Shown in pieces: positions 1-12,500 of a stretch of 64,000 bases of DNA; position 1 is the stretch's first letter; each line of letters opens with the position of its first letter. Origin of the DNA: Eleusine coracana subsp. coracana (lineage: Eukaryota > Streptophyta > Magnoliopsida > Poales > Poaceae). The notes beneath the pieces are model-generated. The model ran no database searches, was not told the DNA's origin, and worked only from the letters and a program-made list of their open reading frames with translations. The stretch is taken from NCBI GenBank assembly GCA_032690845.1, contig CM064417.1:18010501-18074500 (forward strand). The letters are read 5' to 3'. The translations under genes were made by a program, and so were the position numbers.

Positions 1-204
1 ACCAATCCAAGCACATCGACTCAACGTTGACGTAGATGTCAACAAGAAACTGTTGCAGAAGCCTTAAATTCGTTTGGTATAATGTGTAGCTTGTAACAGA
101 GCGGCAACATATTTTCTTGATCCACCTATGCAAGATTTAAAATACAGTCTGTCATAAAATAATTTTGATCTCATAATTTTAGATTTAATGCAAGACTACT
201 TACT

Positions 205-1390
205 ATCGGCCTCGCCTTCCAAGTTCACTTCGTCCCCTTCTTCGGTCTCTTGGTCACCAACACCATCAGCTGAACATCATAAAATTAATAAGATATCAAA
301 CAACGATAACATCAACCAAAAATGTACAACAACCATATTATAATTTTTACCTACCATAATTGTCAAAATCATCTACAACATCATATGTGGCATTAAGGTC
401 AACGTCGCCTGCATGCCACAATATCCAAGGTTATATTTAGTCCTGCATTGTATATTGAATATATATTATAAAATGTGCAAAAAATTGAAAACTAACTTGT
501 AACACTATCAATGACCAAAGGTTTAGGACCGGCATCAACAATACCATCATAAAGAATCTTCTTATTCCAACCCGCCTCTCCATTGGGGAAGAACAAACGG
601 TAGGACGAAGGATCGTAACATCCCCAGAATGCTTTGATATACTTCAGGACCACAAACCATCATACTCGCCTGAAACATCTTCCTTGGATCACTACGACTC
701 TCCCAAATAGCAGCGACTTGTGAAACAGTAGGTGCATCATACTGCCTTTGGTCCATATTTGTATCAGTGTTTAATTCGATCCTATACTCATCAAGGTTAG
801 GGACAGATCCCAAGCTCCTAAAATACTCGAACATAAGGATTATTGTTCAAAATATCAAGTATTTTTCTAATTATATTCTGGTTCAAGTGCGGAGAACAGA
901 TAAATCTATGCTGCCGAGTCTCGTCTGTATCATAGAAATAAAGCTGCATATGCCTAGGGCCATGGTCACATGGCACCAACTGATCAAGACGATGATACAC
1001 ACTACCATGTACTTTAAATGTATAAACCCTAGAAAAATCCATGGTGTTGTATCGGCGATCCAATTTATAGCCTAAGTTTGTGAATGAAAAGTGTGAATTG
1101 AAGTAGCGGATATTCTTTCAGAAATGCTTTGCATCTTGATCGTCCTGGTTTGTGAACAAATGTCGCAGCTCATCAGACACATCAGGAATTTGAATTTTGA
1201 TTCTACCCTGCCTGTAACAGAAAGATTTTCCTTCGCCGGGGAATCGTTTAGCACCACAGAATGCACATGGCTTCACTTTACGCAGGACATGATGTTTCTT
1301 TAGCAAATTGTGGTAAACAAAGTCATAAGGATCATGCTCGCAGGACTCCGGCTTATCTTCTCTGTATGAAACATACCGTACTTCTGCAAA
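205..1390 (-). pseudogene. Helitron Rep/helicase N-terminal region (broken)
   Basis: Minus-strand coding remnant of the conserved N-terminal part of plant Helitron proteins. In order it shows a CxFC cysteine motif (KPCAFCGAKRF near 1250), RVYTFKVHGSVYHRLDQLVP with GPRHMQLYFYDTDE (near 950-1030), SLGSVPNLDEYRIELNTDT (near 760-830), then the tract ending in FFPNGEAGWNKK (near 570). Short acidic exons follow near 360-410 and 205-268, which look split by introns. At least four lesions are visible: an in-frame TGA near 1124, frameshifts near 1090, 820 and 660, and a stop near 819. It therefore cannot make a full protein. Assignment rests on motif recognition only. Confidence 0.75.
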
Positions 1391-1438
1391 TTAAAGTTAT
1401 ATATATATTCACGGGTCACATGACAATTTAAACGCAAT

Positions 1439-1440
<2 letters not shown>

Positions 1441-1498
<58 letters not shown>
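1441..1498. repeat. (TA)29 microsatellite
   Basis: An uninterrupted run of 29 TA units, 58 bases, lying in what looks like an intron of the Helitron gene between the acidic exon near 1550-1620 and the cysteine-motif exon below 1390. Such tracts are unstable in length. Confidence 0.97.
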
Positions 1499-1504
<6 letters not shown>

Positions 1505-1539
1505 AAACCATGACAAAAATGACCAACCTCGGCCATTAA

Positions 1540-3690
1540 AAATCCGTTTCCTCATCCTCATCTTCATCTGACGACACTTGCGGAAAATGAGGCGGAGGGT
1601 TCAAACGGTCCAATTCTTCATCTGGGAAATAATCAAGAGGTCATTGTTAAGATGTGCATTATTAAATGGGGTTCTGTAACAGAAGCTATAGCCATGTCCT
1701 GGCAGGGTAAGTACACACCATCATCTATTTGGGTCGGATGATCGGGTTTCCAAATTCCAGAATCAAATGTTGCACCTTTATATTCAGGCTCCACAGACCG
1801 AGTTAGTGTCCCGAACCAAAACATACGGACGTCGTTGGATCGAAAAATCATTGAATTCGTACGTCTGCAACCACAAGTCATACGCAATGTTAACATAGAT
1901 CCAATACTCACCTTCGCTAAACAGAGATCCAGCAACAGGTTGTGTTGGATCTGGATATCATGTTCCATCATGATCAAGTAATCAGGATGTCGTAGGCAAA
2001 AACAGGTTGTTGAAAGAACATGTAAAAAAATACCAGGCAGCCGTCAATATAATCGGAAGTAAACCTGATGTGTCTTGTCTATTTTTGCACTGCAGCCCTG
2101 AACGGTAGTTTCCTTGATATACACGCCTTTTTTCAAGCAAAGCATTCTTTTCAGGACCTGGCATCACTGCATATTTCTTCCTTTGTTTTTCCAACTTGGA
2201 TGCAGGAGTAAATTCTCAAATGTATATGAAAAAATTATAATATATCATTTGCTTCATGAAGGATTTTAAATGAAACAGTAATGAGACCAACAGCTGAGTT
2301 TCACACCTTCAATATCCCTTACAACTGGTGTCCACTCAACCCCTCTTTGTAGTTGTGTTCCTGTTATTCATGGCACTGTGAAAATCTTTCCATCGACACA
2401 CTATTCAGGATATAAGTGATACACTGTTAGAATGAAGTTTCAAATCCTGACCTTTGCTCAGAGAGGAGATATTTTGATGTGCATTTTTTCTCTTTCGGTA
2501 TTGTAGCTGGTATTCTCTCTGATACTTGCGCCTGCGGGCAAGCGCGTCATCTAACTAGGTAAGACAACCAGTTGGATTCTCTCCTTGCAAAGGAGGTCGA
2601 CTATGAGCAACGGGTACATTTCCTCTGCGTAGCCATCTATCATCATCATTGTCAGAATCACCATGATAAAAAACGCTACATCCTTCCTTGAATGTAACGG
2701 TAGACAACCGTGATTGTTGTGTGATTCCTGTAATGTACACATATAAGTTAACTGTTCGCAACATGCTCAAAGAGACGAACCTCACCAGTTTGTTACCGTT
2801 AACTGGATCAGATGCCAAAGATCCTGGTTGTTTTCCATCTATTGTTGCACAGTACACCGATCTTAGATTCTCTTTACCACCTACAAATAATGTTTATATT
2901 ATTTAATCACCTGATCTTTGCAAAGTTGCAACATTTACAAGGTTCGGCCCAAGAATTACCAATACTCTCAATACTTTCAACTGTGTTAAATGATTTGCAC
3001 CTTTTTTCTATTTATTATTCCCACATTTTCACCGGGAGATGTATTATCTTGTTCAGCTGAACCACGCGGAAGAAATATGAGTCACCTAGAAAGAACAAAT
3101 ATAGTACATGAGAAGAAAATTATTCATACCTTCATTTAACACCGGTTGAGTTGTGGCCTTCTTTAGATCACGGTATCTATTTGCCCGTTGCTTATCCTGT
3201 TCACGTCTCCTTGCAACAGTTGCGGCAGTAGCATATAATTGGGGTCAAAATAGTCCATTAAAAATAATCGTAGCATCAGAACAATGAACATAACATTTTT
3301 AGTTGCTCAACTTACCCCCATCAACAGTATTTGAAACATCCTTGAATGTAGTTCCACGAGATATATTATCATGGGCAGCTGAACCACGTGCAACAAATAT
3401 CAGCGACGTAGAATGAACAAATTACAAACTATCTGAGAAGAAAATTATTCATACCATAATTTAACGCCGGTTGAGTCGTGGCCTTCTGATGATCACGGTA
3501 TCTCTTTGCCCGCTGCTTATCCTGTTCACGTCTCTTTGCCATAGCTGCTGCAGTAGCATCTTCTTCACAAACTTAATTAGGATACAAATCAATTTGGGGT
3601 CAAAATAGTCCATTAAAAATAAGTGTATCATCAGAACAATGCACGTAACATTTTTGATTGAGCAACTTACCCCCATCAACAGTATTTCAA
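1540..3690 (-). pseudogene. Helitron protein 5' exons (degenerate)
   Basis: Minus-strand exon remnants upstream of the conserved Helitron domain. They include an acidic stretch (VSSDEDEDEETDF near 1550-1620), a KYAVMPGPEKNALLEKRR segment near 2120-2180, and two related segments of the type KQRAKRYRDHQKATTQP near 3470-3530 and 3150-3210. These basic KR-Y-R repeats are seen at the N-terminus of many plant Helitron proteins. No continuous reading frame joins them, and exon limits are uncertain. Confidence 0.5.
3032..3690 (-). repeat. Tandem exon-intron duplication, period about 325 bp
   Basis: Two adjacent diverged copies, about 3032-3356 and 3357-3681. Shared landmarks include CAGCTGAACCACG, AGAAGAAAATTATTCATACC (at 3111 and 3436), the KRYRD-coding segment, and GGGGTCAAAATAGTCCATT. 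Each copy contains one exon of the Helitron N-terminal region with its flanking intron sequence, so the duplication has doubled an exon. Confidence 0.8.
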
Positions 3691-4903
3691 ATATCCTTCA
3701 TGCACTTTTATTCAATTCTCTTGTAACTTATTTATCTTGTTGAGACGACATGGGTTCCTACTAAAATTTGTAATAATGAGTCAATATAAAGTGCAACAGT
3801 CTAAGTTGCACCCTTCAAGGTTATCAACAGGTAATGTAAGATTTCCATTAGGGGGATCCGGACATCAAAAGTGACAAAGCCAGTACAATATGCGTTCAAC
3901 TGATACATACGTACCTTCAATAACACCTGAAATCTCCGTCCAAGTTTTTCTTGTCACAGAAAAAGGGCAATTACTCATCGCTCTTGACTATTCATTGTGA
4001 TCACACAACAACGATTATCACGGGGATTTCCGTGAAGACACCAGCAATCATCAGTAGACCCAATGTAATCAGTACTGACCCATACGTCACAACACTCTGC
4101 AAATACCAGAAGTTAGGATGTGATGTGAAGTAAATATTATTGGCAGCCACCAAGACCAAAACTTCTGCAGAAGGAACACCACAAGATCCCCGTGCCATCG
4201 AATCATAGGCTATATATAATAATAACTGGAATTCATTCCAAGAAAAAGCTCAAAGAGTACCCTAACCAGGTTTCGAATACATTCTTTCAGGAAAAAAGAT
4301 ACACCATTCCATAGTAATGCCGCGCACGAAGATAAAAATTTTACCGTCGCTGGCGTTTGCAAGGGAGCCTTCTTCTCTAGTCCGGATCCACGTCAGGGGC
4401 GAGCAACCAGAGCAACACAATTGTCACGCCTATCAAGAAAACCAGTGAGGAAACAGGGGCAATATCGACGCGCTCTCCCGCTACCATGACACTCGATGCT
4501 CGATGCGGAGTGAGCGCAGGCGAAACAGGCGGCACTGACACTTGAAGGATCGATTCAAATTTTGATTAACGTTCTTTCGGAAACACAGCTATTCACGGAA
4601 ATGTAGGAAGAAGGAAACTCAGCAAATCACGGAAGAAAATAAAGCTGTGAGCCAATCACGCGCGGAAGAAGGAAACTCAGCCGGGTATACGTGGGCGTGT
4701 ACGCTCGAGGCTACGTGAAAAAAGTCAGGAAGAAGAGGAGGAAACGAACTGGAATACATGTAAACACCGTGACGATGGTTTAATGAGGCTAATTAGATGG
4801 TTAACAATGAAAACACGGTGGAAACCAAAGGCTGAGATTAGTGGGGGTAGACTGACTCAGGATAAGAGGTTTGCCTGGTGATGTTTAGTCTTTATAGTAG
4901 AGA

Positions 4904-6566
4904 TAAAACTAACAAAGAAACATAATTGCAAAAGTAAAAAAACATCAGAGAGAGAGTTTTGTTCTAAACTAGGTTATGTTATTTTCCTTAAAAAAAGAGC
5001 AAATTGATAGCAAAAACTGGCGCTTAATATTTGTTACAAGCTTAAAAAGAATAGATTTTGAATGATTCATGTTTAATTAGTTAACCGTAGAGCTCAACAT
5101 TTAAGATTTTTAATATTGCAAAAAATGATTTGTCAAATAGGTCTTACGATAAGTGGATATAAATCAAATGAATACTCCGTAATAGAGTGGACCAAATATG
5201 TAAAGGGATAATTACGTTTTGGCCATAATTTTGAAGGCTAATGGTGATCTAGATTCAGAATTCGAAACTTTGCATTTTTACCATAACGTTTTTTACGTGA
5301 ATGCACTGTTAGCCACAACTTTCAACTGACATTTGTTTGGGTCGGAATAAACGATTTAAAAAAAAAGAAGAAAAACCAAATTTAGAAATGAACTAGCCAA
5401 ATTGCCCTCAGCTCTTACCCTATCTCTCTCCTGTTCAGTCCGTCGTGTGTCCCGTGCGTGCGACCTAACCCTAACAGCGACTGACGACGGCGGCTGGCGG
5501 AGCGCGAACAAGGGTCGTAGGCGCGGGCACGTGGTGGGCGACAACGGTTGAGCATGGGCGCGCACAGGTAGAGGCGGGCGTAGGCGCATCGCGCGAGTGC
5601 GGGTGAGCCCGACACGAGGAGTAGTTGCTATGGAGGGAGGTTTGTTTCTTTGGATGCAGAGGTACCACCAACTGCATATGAACTGAGGTATTGCATTGGA
5701 GAGAGGTTTGGTTTCTTGATATGATGTGATTGAAATTATGAATGTCTGACTGATTCAATTGAGGGCATGACTTACTTATTTTGTTGGAGATGAATTGCTT
5801 ATTTTGTTGTACATGAATTACTTATTTTGTTGAACTTGTATAATCTATATATGGGATATTTAAGATTATGACTCTATTTATCTTTTGTTGGATATATGCT
5901 GTTGGACATGTGTCATTTTATTGAATATGATATATGCTGTTTGAAAATGTGTGAAAAACAGCAAAAATACTGCCAAAATTATGCTCAATTTTTTCTAAAT
6001 TTAAAATTTAATTTCTGTCCAGAATTTGATTTTTTTCAAAATTTTATCACACATATTTTTCTTATCAAAATCTATACAGATTTTAAAATTTGAAATGATT
6101 TCAATGTCTCATGTCAAAATTATGGTGAAATCACTATTTAAACATCAAAACTATGGTCAAATTACAAAGATCCAAGCAAGTTAACACCGATAAAGCATTT
6201 AACCGAACTTGTGGTACAAATGCAAAACGATGGTTGTTTTGCAAATGGAGTGCAAAACGATGGTTGTTTTGTAATTGACATATATGTAAATTGTTATACC
6301 CGTGTCCTGTGTGAAGAAGTGTACACAAGGTCGACGATGGCCCGCTGACGAGTGACGAGAAAGTTCAACTTGAACATCGCACGCATGTACACCAAGTCAC
6401 CAACCGCCCTTCCAACCCACGGCAGCTTCCTAAGTAGTCTTACCTCACCAACCCCTGCCGCCCTCACTCCCACTTGTGCCCGCCACCAACCCCAGTTCGG
6501 CCATCCCCGCCGCGGCCATTGCCGATTGTCTGCATCCGAGCAGGGGCTCCGACGAGGGGGTAGGAG
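4904..6566. other. AT-rich spacer and upstream region of the DHQ-SDH gene
   Basis: No convincing gene. 5400-5620 is GC-richer with accidental open frames. 5760-6130 is strongly AT-rich and has near-repeats of TTACTTATTTTGTTG. A 21-base unit, TGCAAAACGATGGTTGTTTTG, occurs at 6221-6241 and 6251-6271, a 30-base period. No clear TATA box was found just upstream of the start codon at 6567. Confidence 0.5.
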
Positions 6567-9500
6567 ATGACGCTGGTGTGCGTGCCGCTGGTGGCCCGGA
6601 CGGTGGAGGAGATGGTGTCCGACGCCGCCGCGGCCAAGTCCGTCGGCGGCGACCTCGTCGAGATCCGCATCGACTTCATCCAGGGGTTCCGCCCGCGCGA
6701 GGACCTCCCGCGCCTGCTCCGCGGGTGCCCGCTCCCAGCCCTTGTCACCTACCGGTTCGGTTTTCCCCCGTCCTCTCTCTCTCACTCTCCCCTCCCCCCC
6801 CCCCCCCCCCCCCCCCCCCCCTCATCCCTCTCCCGCCGTGCCTTGCGAGCTCTGTTCCTGCTCGTTCCGTAGATTACGCAGCGCATTCGGGGTATCCGGG
6901 CACTCGTGCTCTTCCCGTTTGGCGCGTTTCACGCGCTGCGTTTCGGGTTGCTTCGTTCGTGTCGTCCTGTGTCAGCATCAAGTTGGCATTTGGTTTTGTC
7001 AGTCGTCATGTCCTAGGAGATTACCTTTGCTTGGAACGATGTTAGTCAAATGAAATCGTGGGATAAGGACAACAAGTGACCTTGGTAAGTGCATATTTGC
7101 ATAAAAGCCCCTCTAGTCCTTAATACTTTCTGGTATACATATCCATGTAGACTCGTAGCTGACTGTGTTGAGCCGTTATTGTGCCCTTTGGGCCTTACTG
7201 AGTTGCTGTCTTTACAGATAGACGGGAGCCTGAAATTTGTCACCTATTGCTATCCTCGATTGGACAATTTCAAAGAGTTTGGTGTCTGGCTATTTTGCAT
7301 GGATACAGATATATCAGTGACATGGATACGTTTCCACACCCCCCAAAAAACTGATACGTGGTTATATTTTACCTTGTTATTTTTTGAAATAATATAATGA
7401 ATATGTGGTTATATTTTACCTTGTTATTTTTTGAAATAATATAATGAATATGAGCTATAACAATGGCTTAGCAGCCTACTAGTTAAGATTTTAACAAAAC
7501 AGCACAATTTGGCATAACGAAAAATAACGGCAGTTGAAATGCTAGAAATCGACCAGAGTTCAGAGCTCACAACTTACATTCTAACTTCTGTTAAATTATA
7601 GAACAATCCCAACTCTCAAATTTAGGATGTGCATTGGCCAGTGTTCTGCATGTTGAACCAAAGTTCAACGTTTGCCACATTATAATATTTGAAATAGCTG
7701 TTCACTGGTCACCATATTAAAGAAAAATGTAATGCTTAAATAGGTACATAAAATTATGCTACAGGACCATGTTCTGGAAAGCTAAATAAATGTCGTGGTC
7801 AAATCACATACCCCAATGTATGGTCTTGGACACACTTTTACAGAAGATGCAAAATCTGGATCGTTTTATCCCCCTGAGAAAACCACTAGCCGTCACCCAC
7901 TGCTCAGTAATTTCCAGAGGTATCAGGGAAACACGCCCAAAACAGGTCTCCTACAGTGTTAGTCCTTTGGATAGGAATATTATTGCAGTCAATTTGCTAA
8001 TGCAACATGATTGTCTTTTGCAGGATACTTGAACTTATTCTTTGCTTGTTTTATTCTAGTTTGAATGCATTCTATAACGACCTTTAAATACTAAATAAGC
8101 AGTACAAGTCACAAAAAATGTTCATAAATGGCAGTTGTTGTCGCTGAAAATATTCTACTATCACCATTATTCTACTAGATAAATTATTTTTCTTTTGTTT
8201 TTAAATTATTGTAGTTGGCCCATTTCTAGAATCCACATGTTTGTTCTGCAGTTATTTTAGTGTTATTTATTATTTCATATTAAGAGCGGTCACATAGGTT
8301 GCTTCTGAATTTTTTAATCATTGAGGAGTCAATTCCCTTTAATTTGTTTCATTGGTGTTCCTGTAAGTTGAAAGATTAATGTGGTTATCATTTATGGCCT
8401 TTTAATCACGTACGAAGTTGTTCCTTAGTCTATACTTATTCAAGGAATCAATCTTACTAGACTACTAGTATCTATTATATGGACCTAATTGACCTGGATA
8501 AGTAATTAATTATTCAATAAAGGTTTGCATTTTTGTTGGGCAAGACGAAGCCTTCTTATCAGTAAACATTGTGGGACATGAACAATACTGTGTAATGCCA
8601 TCGGCATAGTAAACACCCCTCACAATGAGTTAGCTCATCTAATGGGTCGCAAAAATGTGGAGCCTTTGTTGTTCTAATAATGGCTTCTTCATGTGGAGGT
8701 CGCACAATGTCGTGTGAAAGAAGCCTTGCTGAGCATTACGTATGACAGATCACTGGTGTTTGTCTGAAGTCTCCCGCAATGACAACCACCACTGCTTGAG
8801 CCTCAGGACAAATATGTTAGAAAGTTTAAAGTAAGGGACTTGCTAATTTTCAGCTGCCTGAAAGATTAGGCAACTTTCAATCACCGTTTTGAGCCATCGA
8901 ATCTAGATCCAACAGTTTATAATTATTATACAGATAATCCTACAAAGAAAAATAAAAAGACAAAGTAACAAGCCGTCGATTGAAAGCTTTCAGTTGATTG
9001 AAAGCTGGAAATATGTTAAAGTAAACCCATGCATGAATACGTTTTGTTATGCACCTGATCATATCTGCAGTGCTGCAACAGCTTCCCAGAAGCCCTATTA
9101 CCATTAGTATAAATAATTTTTCCCGAATATTTAGTTTCATAAGATAATCTTATTGATTAGTTAGTGATTTTGTTATCTATAAGATAACTGTCTTGAAGAG
9201 GTCAATTGTGGTCATTATTAAATGGAACCGTTATAAAAGAAGTATCCCCTGTCTATAGTCCCCTTTTTCTAAACGATAATTGTTCGGCGCCCTTCGTCAT
9301 GGCGTGAGGAGCCGTCATCCGGTATAAGAATAGAGAGCTCTCATCCCCCATGTGGGGGGACCCATGCCCATTAGAACATGCCAGTGCCTGTGTTTTTTAA
9401 TCATTTATCAATCGCATCTCTCTGCTCTGCCTGTATGACGCCGTCACCATGGCCGTCAGGCACAAATACCATCAACTGCCACACCAATGGTTATGATGTC

Positions 9501-12500
9501 GAGGGCGCGTGCCAATATGGGCACAAAATCCGTGTTGTTTTCTAAAAGTTCCTCTTCTTGAAACTGTGCTGTGCCCCTCTTTCTCAGTTGCTACAATGAT
9601 ACCCACATATCTGAGGTTCATTACATTTGTACCATTTGATGACAAGATTGGGCTTGGGGAAATGTTTGGTTAATTAAAATCCATGACATTCTTTAGTTCT
9701 AGACTACATAAATTAACTGGTTATCCAGTCATCCAAATATGCATATAGAATTGTCCAAACAGGAAATGTTCTTTGACTTTATGCTTCATTCATTTCTTCT
9801 ATTTATTTGAATTTGAGCGCTCAAAGGTATTTGGTGCATTTTGTGTCAAAGAGAGTACATATTTCTTAAATTCTTCAAAACCTTTCAGCTTGTTTTAGTA
9901 GTTGGTTTTATTTTATGTATTTTCTATGGACCGATATGCACCACTATACCTTGTATAATGATGTGGCCATCTGTTTGTTTGCAGACCTAACTGGGAAGGA
10001 GGCCAATATGAAGGTGATGATACCACAAGATTCGAAACACTACGTTTAGCGATGGAACTAGGTGTAGACTATGTTGATATTGAATTGAAGGTTTGTTTGT
10101 TTGTTTTAACAAATAAAATTTATTTTGCTATTTTTGGTTGTGACGATGAAACGGATCATGAGAGTTGAATCGACGCTAAGTAGGCAGACATTACAACCTG
10201 TGGTTATTTTCATCATTTTGACTGGTACATCCTGTATTATTATCATAATTCAGAAGTTAATATCATTCAAGTAGGTTTAATAATTCAGATTTCATCAAAC
10301 CATTAACCATAGATCCAGACAAGGATATTATAGTGCTGGAGACAGCTAGCAATTAGCATAACAAGTGATTGGATGGGTCGCATGGTGGCATGCCATGAAG
10401 AGTGGCTGAGGATGCTATCCACAACAAGTGTCAGCTATCAGCAGTTGGTGGGTAACTGTAGGTGCCAGCTGTTGCGATGGGCGGTGGTACAGGGTGGGTG
10501 TTTGGGCAGTGAATTTGATGTTGCTGGTCTCAATGAGGGAAAACAAGTAGTGTGAAAGAGTAGTATTGATGGAAAAAAAGAAAAGGCGAAGTAAAAAGAT
10601 CCGGGCCTATTGCAGACTGTACTACTGTAGGTAACGAGTGTGCTTTATGGTGTATGGCTGGGGATGCTCCACTTCGTGAGCTGATGTTTAGGTCAATCAC
10701 CCCTGGAGCTTAGCTTGATAGGGCTAGATGGTCATTTCTTTCTATTAAGTGGTGTGGCTTCTGTTTCTTTCAGCTGCGTGCATGTGTGTAATGGTATGTG
10801 GGTATGGTGTGTTCAATTTTGAGGGGAGGACTTACCAAGCCTCAAACCTTTTCTTCTAGTTAATAAAATGATGCACAGTTCTCCTTCATTTTCAAGGAAA
10901 AAAAATTGTTTGGTGCATATTCCAAATACACCTTGATTTCTGGTAACTCTGTTGTGGTTCTGCCACAAATACAGGTTTCACTATCACGAGGATAGGACTA
11001 AGGAATTGCATGAAATGCCGAGGATATGATTTCGACCTTTTGAGATAGAAGTCAGCTTTTATAAATTTTGTTCATGTGATGATGATATCTGGGTTTTGTT
11101 TGTAGTTTGATTTTTTTTATTCTGTCAATGGTTGTTTATTTACGAGTTTTTTTTTTCAAAACATTTATGGTACGCTATCCACGAAGTCTTCTAGACAGCT
11201 ATTTTCCTTTATAGTCTATCTATACTTAATTATCCATTCATAATTAACTGTTTTTATTAAGAAAATTGGAGCATAATGAATGGTGTATGGATTATAAAAT
11301 TGGAGTGTAATGAATGGTGCATTTACTTTGGTTAACAAAAAGGAGTAATTGCCCATGTATTTTACTCTTGAATTCTACATTCGGTAGTGGCTGAACTTTT
11401 TTAATGCTCTATATCGGTATATTATCATGTAAATTCTCTCTTGTAATACACTTAATTTTTGCAGGTTGCTGACAAATTTATTAACTTCATTTCTGGCAAT
11501 AAACCAGAGAAGTGTAAACTTATTGTTTCTTCACATAATTATGAATATACTCCATCCCATGAAGAGCTTGCAAATCTTGTGGCTAGAATACAAGCAGTTG
11601 GAGCCGATATAGTGAAAATTGCAACAACTGCCAAGGACATTATTGATGTGTCACGGATGTTTCAAGTGATGGTCCACTGCCAAGTAAGTGTTTTCCAGAC
11701 AGGAGCATTTTAGTTTTCCTCCTATTAACTAATGTTGTTATGTATGTAAATTCCTAATATGGAAGGGTGCAATGTGGATACCATCGTTGGGCCTTGTTCA
11801 TAGATGTTGATGTAGAGTGTATCTTGGAACTCCATTTCTGCTTTTGTTAAACTTCTATATGTGCTACCCAACTTGGATCTGAAGTTCTTAATAAATGGAT
11901 ATGTTGGTGCAATTAGAAACAAAATATACATTGTGAACCTCTGTTTTGGTGTGTTTTCTTGCCGTATGACTCAGATTCAGTTGAAATGCTAATGCTTTTC
12001 TTCGTGTATTGAACTTGGGAAAGCCCTCTAATTGGGCATGTCTTATTATATTCTGAAAGATGAGTATGGTAGGTTGACTTTAATTATTTGTATTGTATTC
12101 ATTGACTTTGAAATTGAGGTGTAAGCCTCCAGTTGTGACTAACTTTTGGGCAATTATTAAGTGTAACTTGGTATCGGAAATTTCTTCAATGGCAACATCT
12201 TTCTCACTGTTCATTGAGATTTTTTTTAACCTATTGGTTACGATCAAGTAGTCAAACTTAACATTGTTTGCTAGGTTATTGATTTATGTGTTACTTTAGA
12301 AAAAAATAGATATTGAGAATTTGAAGGTGTTATGCCTTTTTAAAGTTCTGTCTGGATGTACTTCTATACGTTGTTAGAGATGTTTTATGCTATGCCATTT
12401 TGGATCAACAATCATTTGACTGACAAATAGAAATGACAGGTGCCTATGATTGGATTGGTGATGGGTGAAAGAGGTTTAATGTCAAGGATCTTAGCCCCCA

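Larger units (their letters stand above)
1..4903 (-). mobile_element. Helitron, 5' portion (3' end outside window)
   Basis: A rolling-circle transposon read on the minus strand. Its 5' end is placed at 4903, where the minus strand reads TCTCTACTATAAAGAC directly after an A. This is the TC start and A|T insertion context typical of plant Helitrons. Inside lie broken exons for the N-terminal region of a plant Helitron Rep/helicase protein. The HUH nuclease, the helicase and the 3' CTRR hairpin end are not in the window and would lie to the left of base 1. The boundary is inferred from terminal sequence and content; no second copy was available to compare. Confidence 0.7.

Noticed and set aside
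5356..5640. GC-rich minus-strand frames rich in Arg, Pro and Ala
   Set aside because: Low-complexity translations in several overlapping frames with no motif or promoter; typical of composition rather than coding.
6742..7053. Proline-rich open frames after exon 1
   Set aside because: They arise from the C28 tract and C/T-rich intron sequence. The GT donor at 6755 joins in phase to exon 2 at 9985, which restores the conserved protein.
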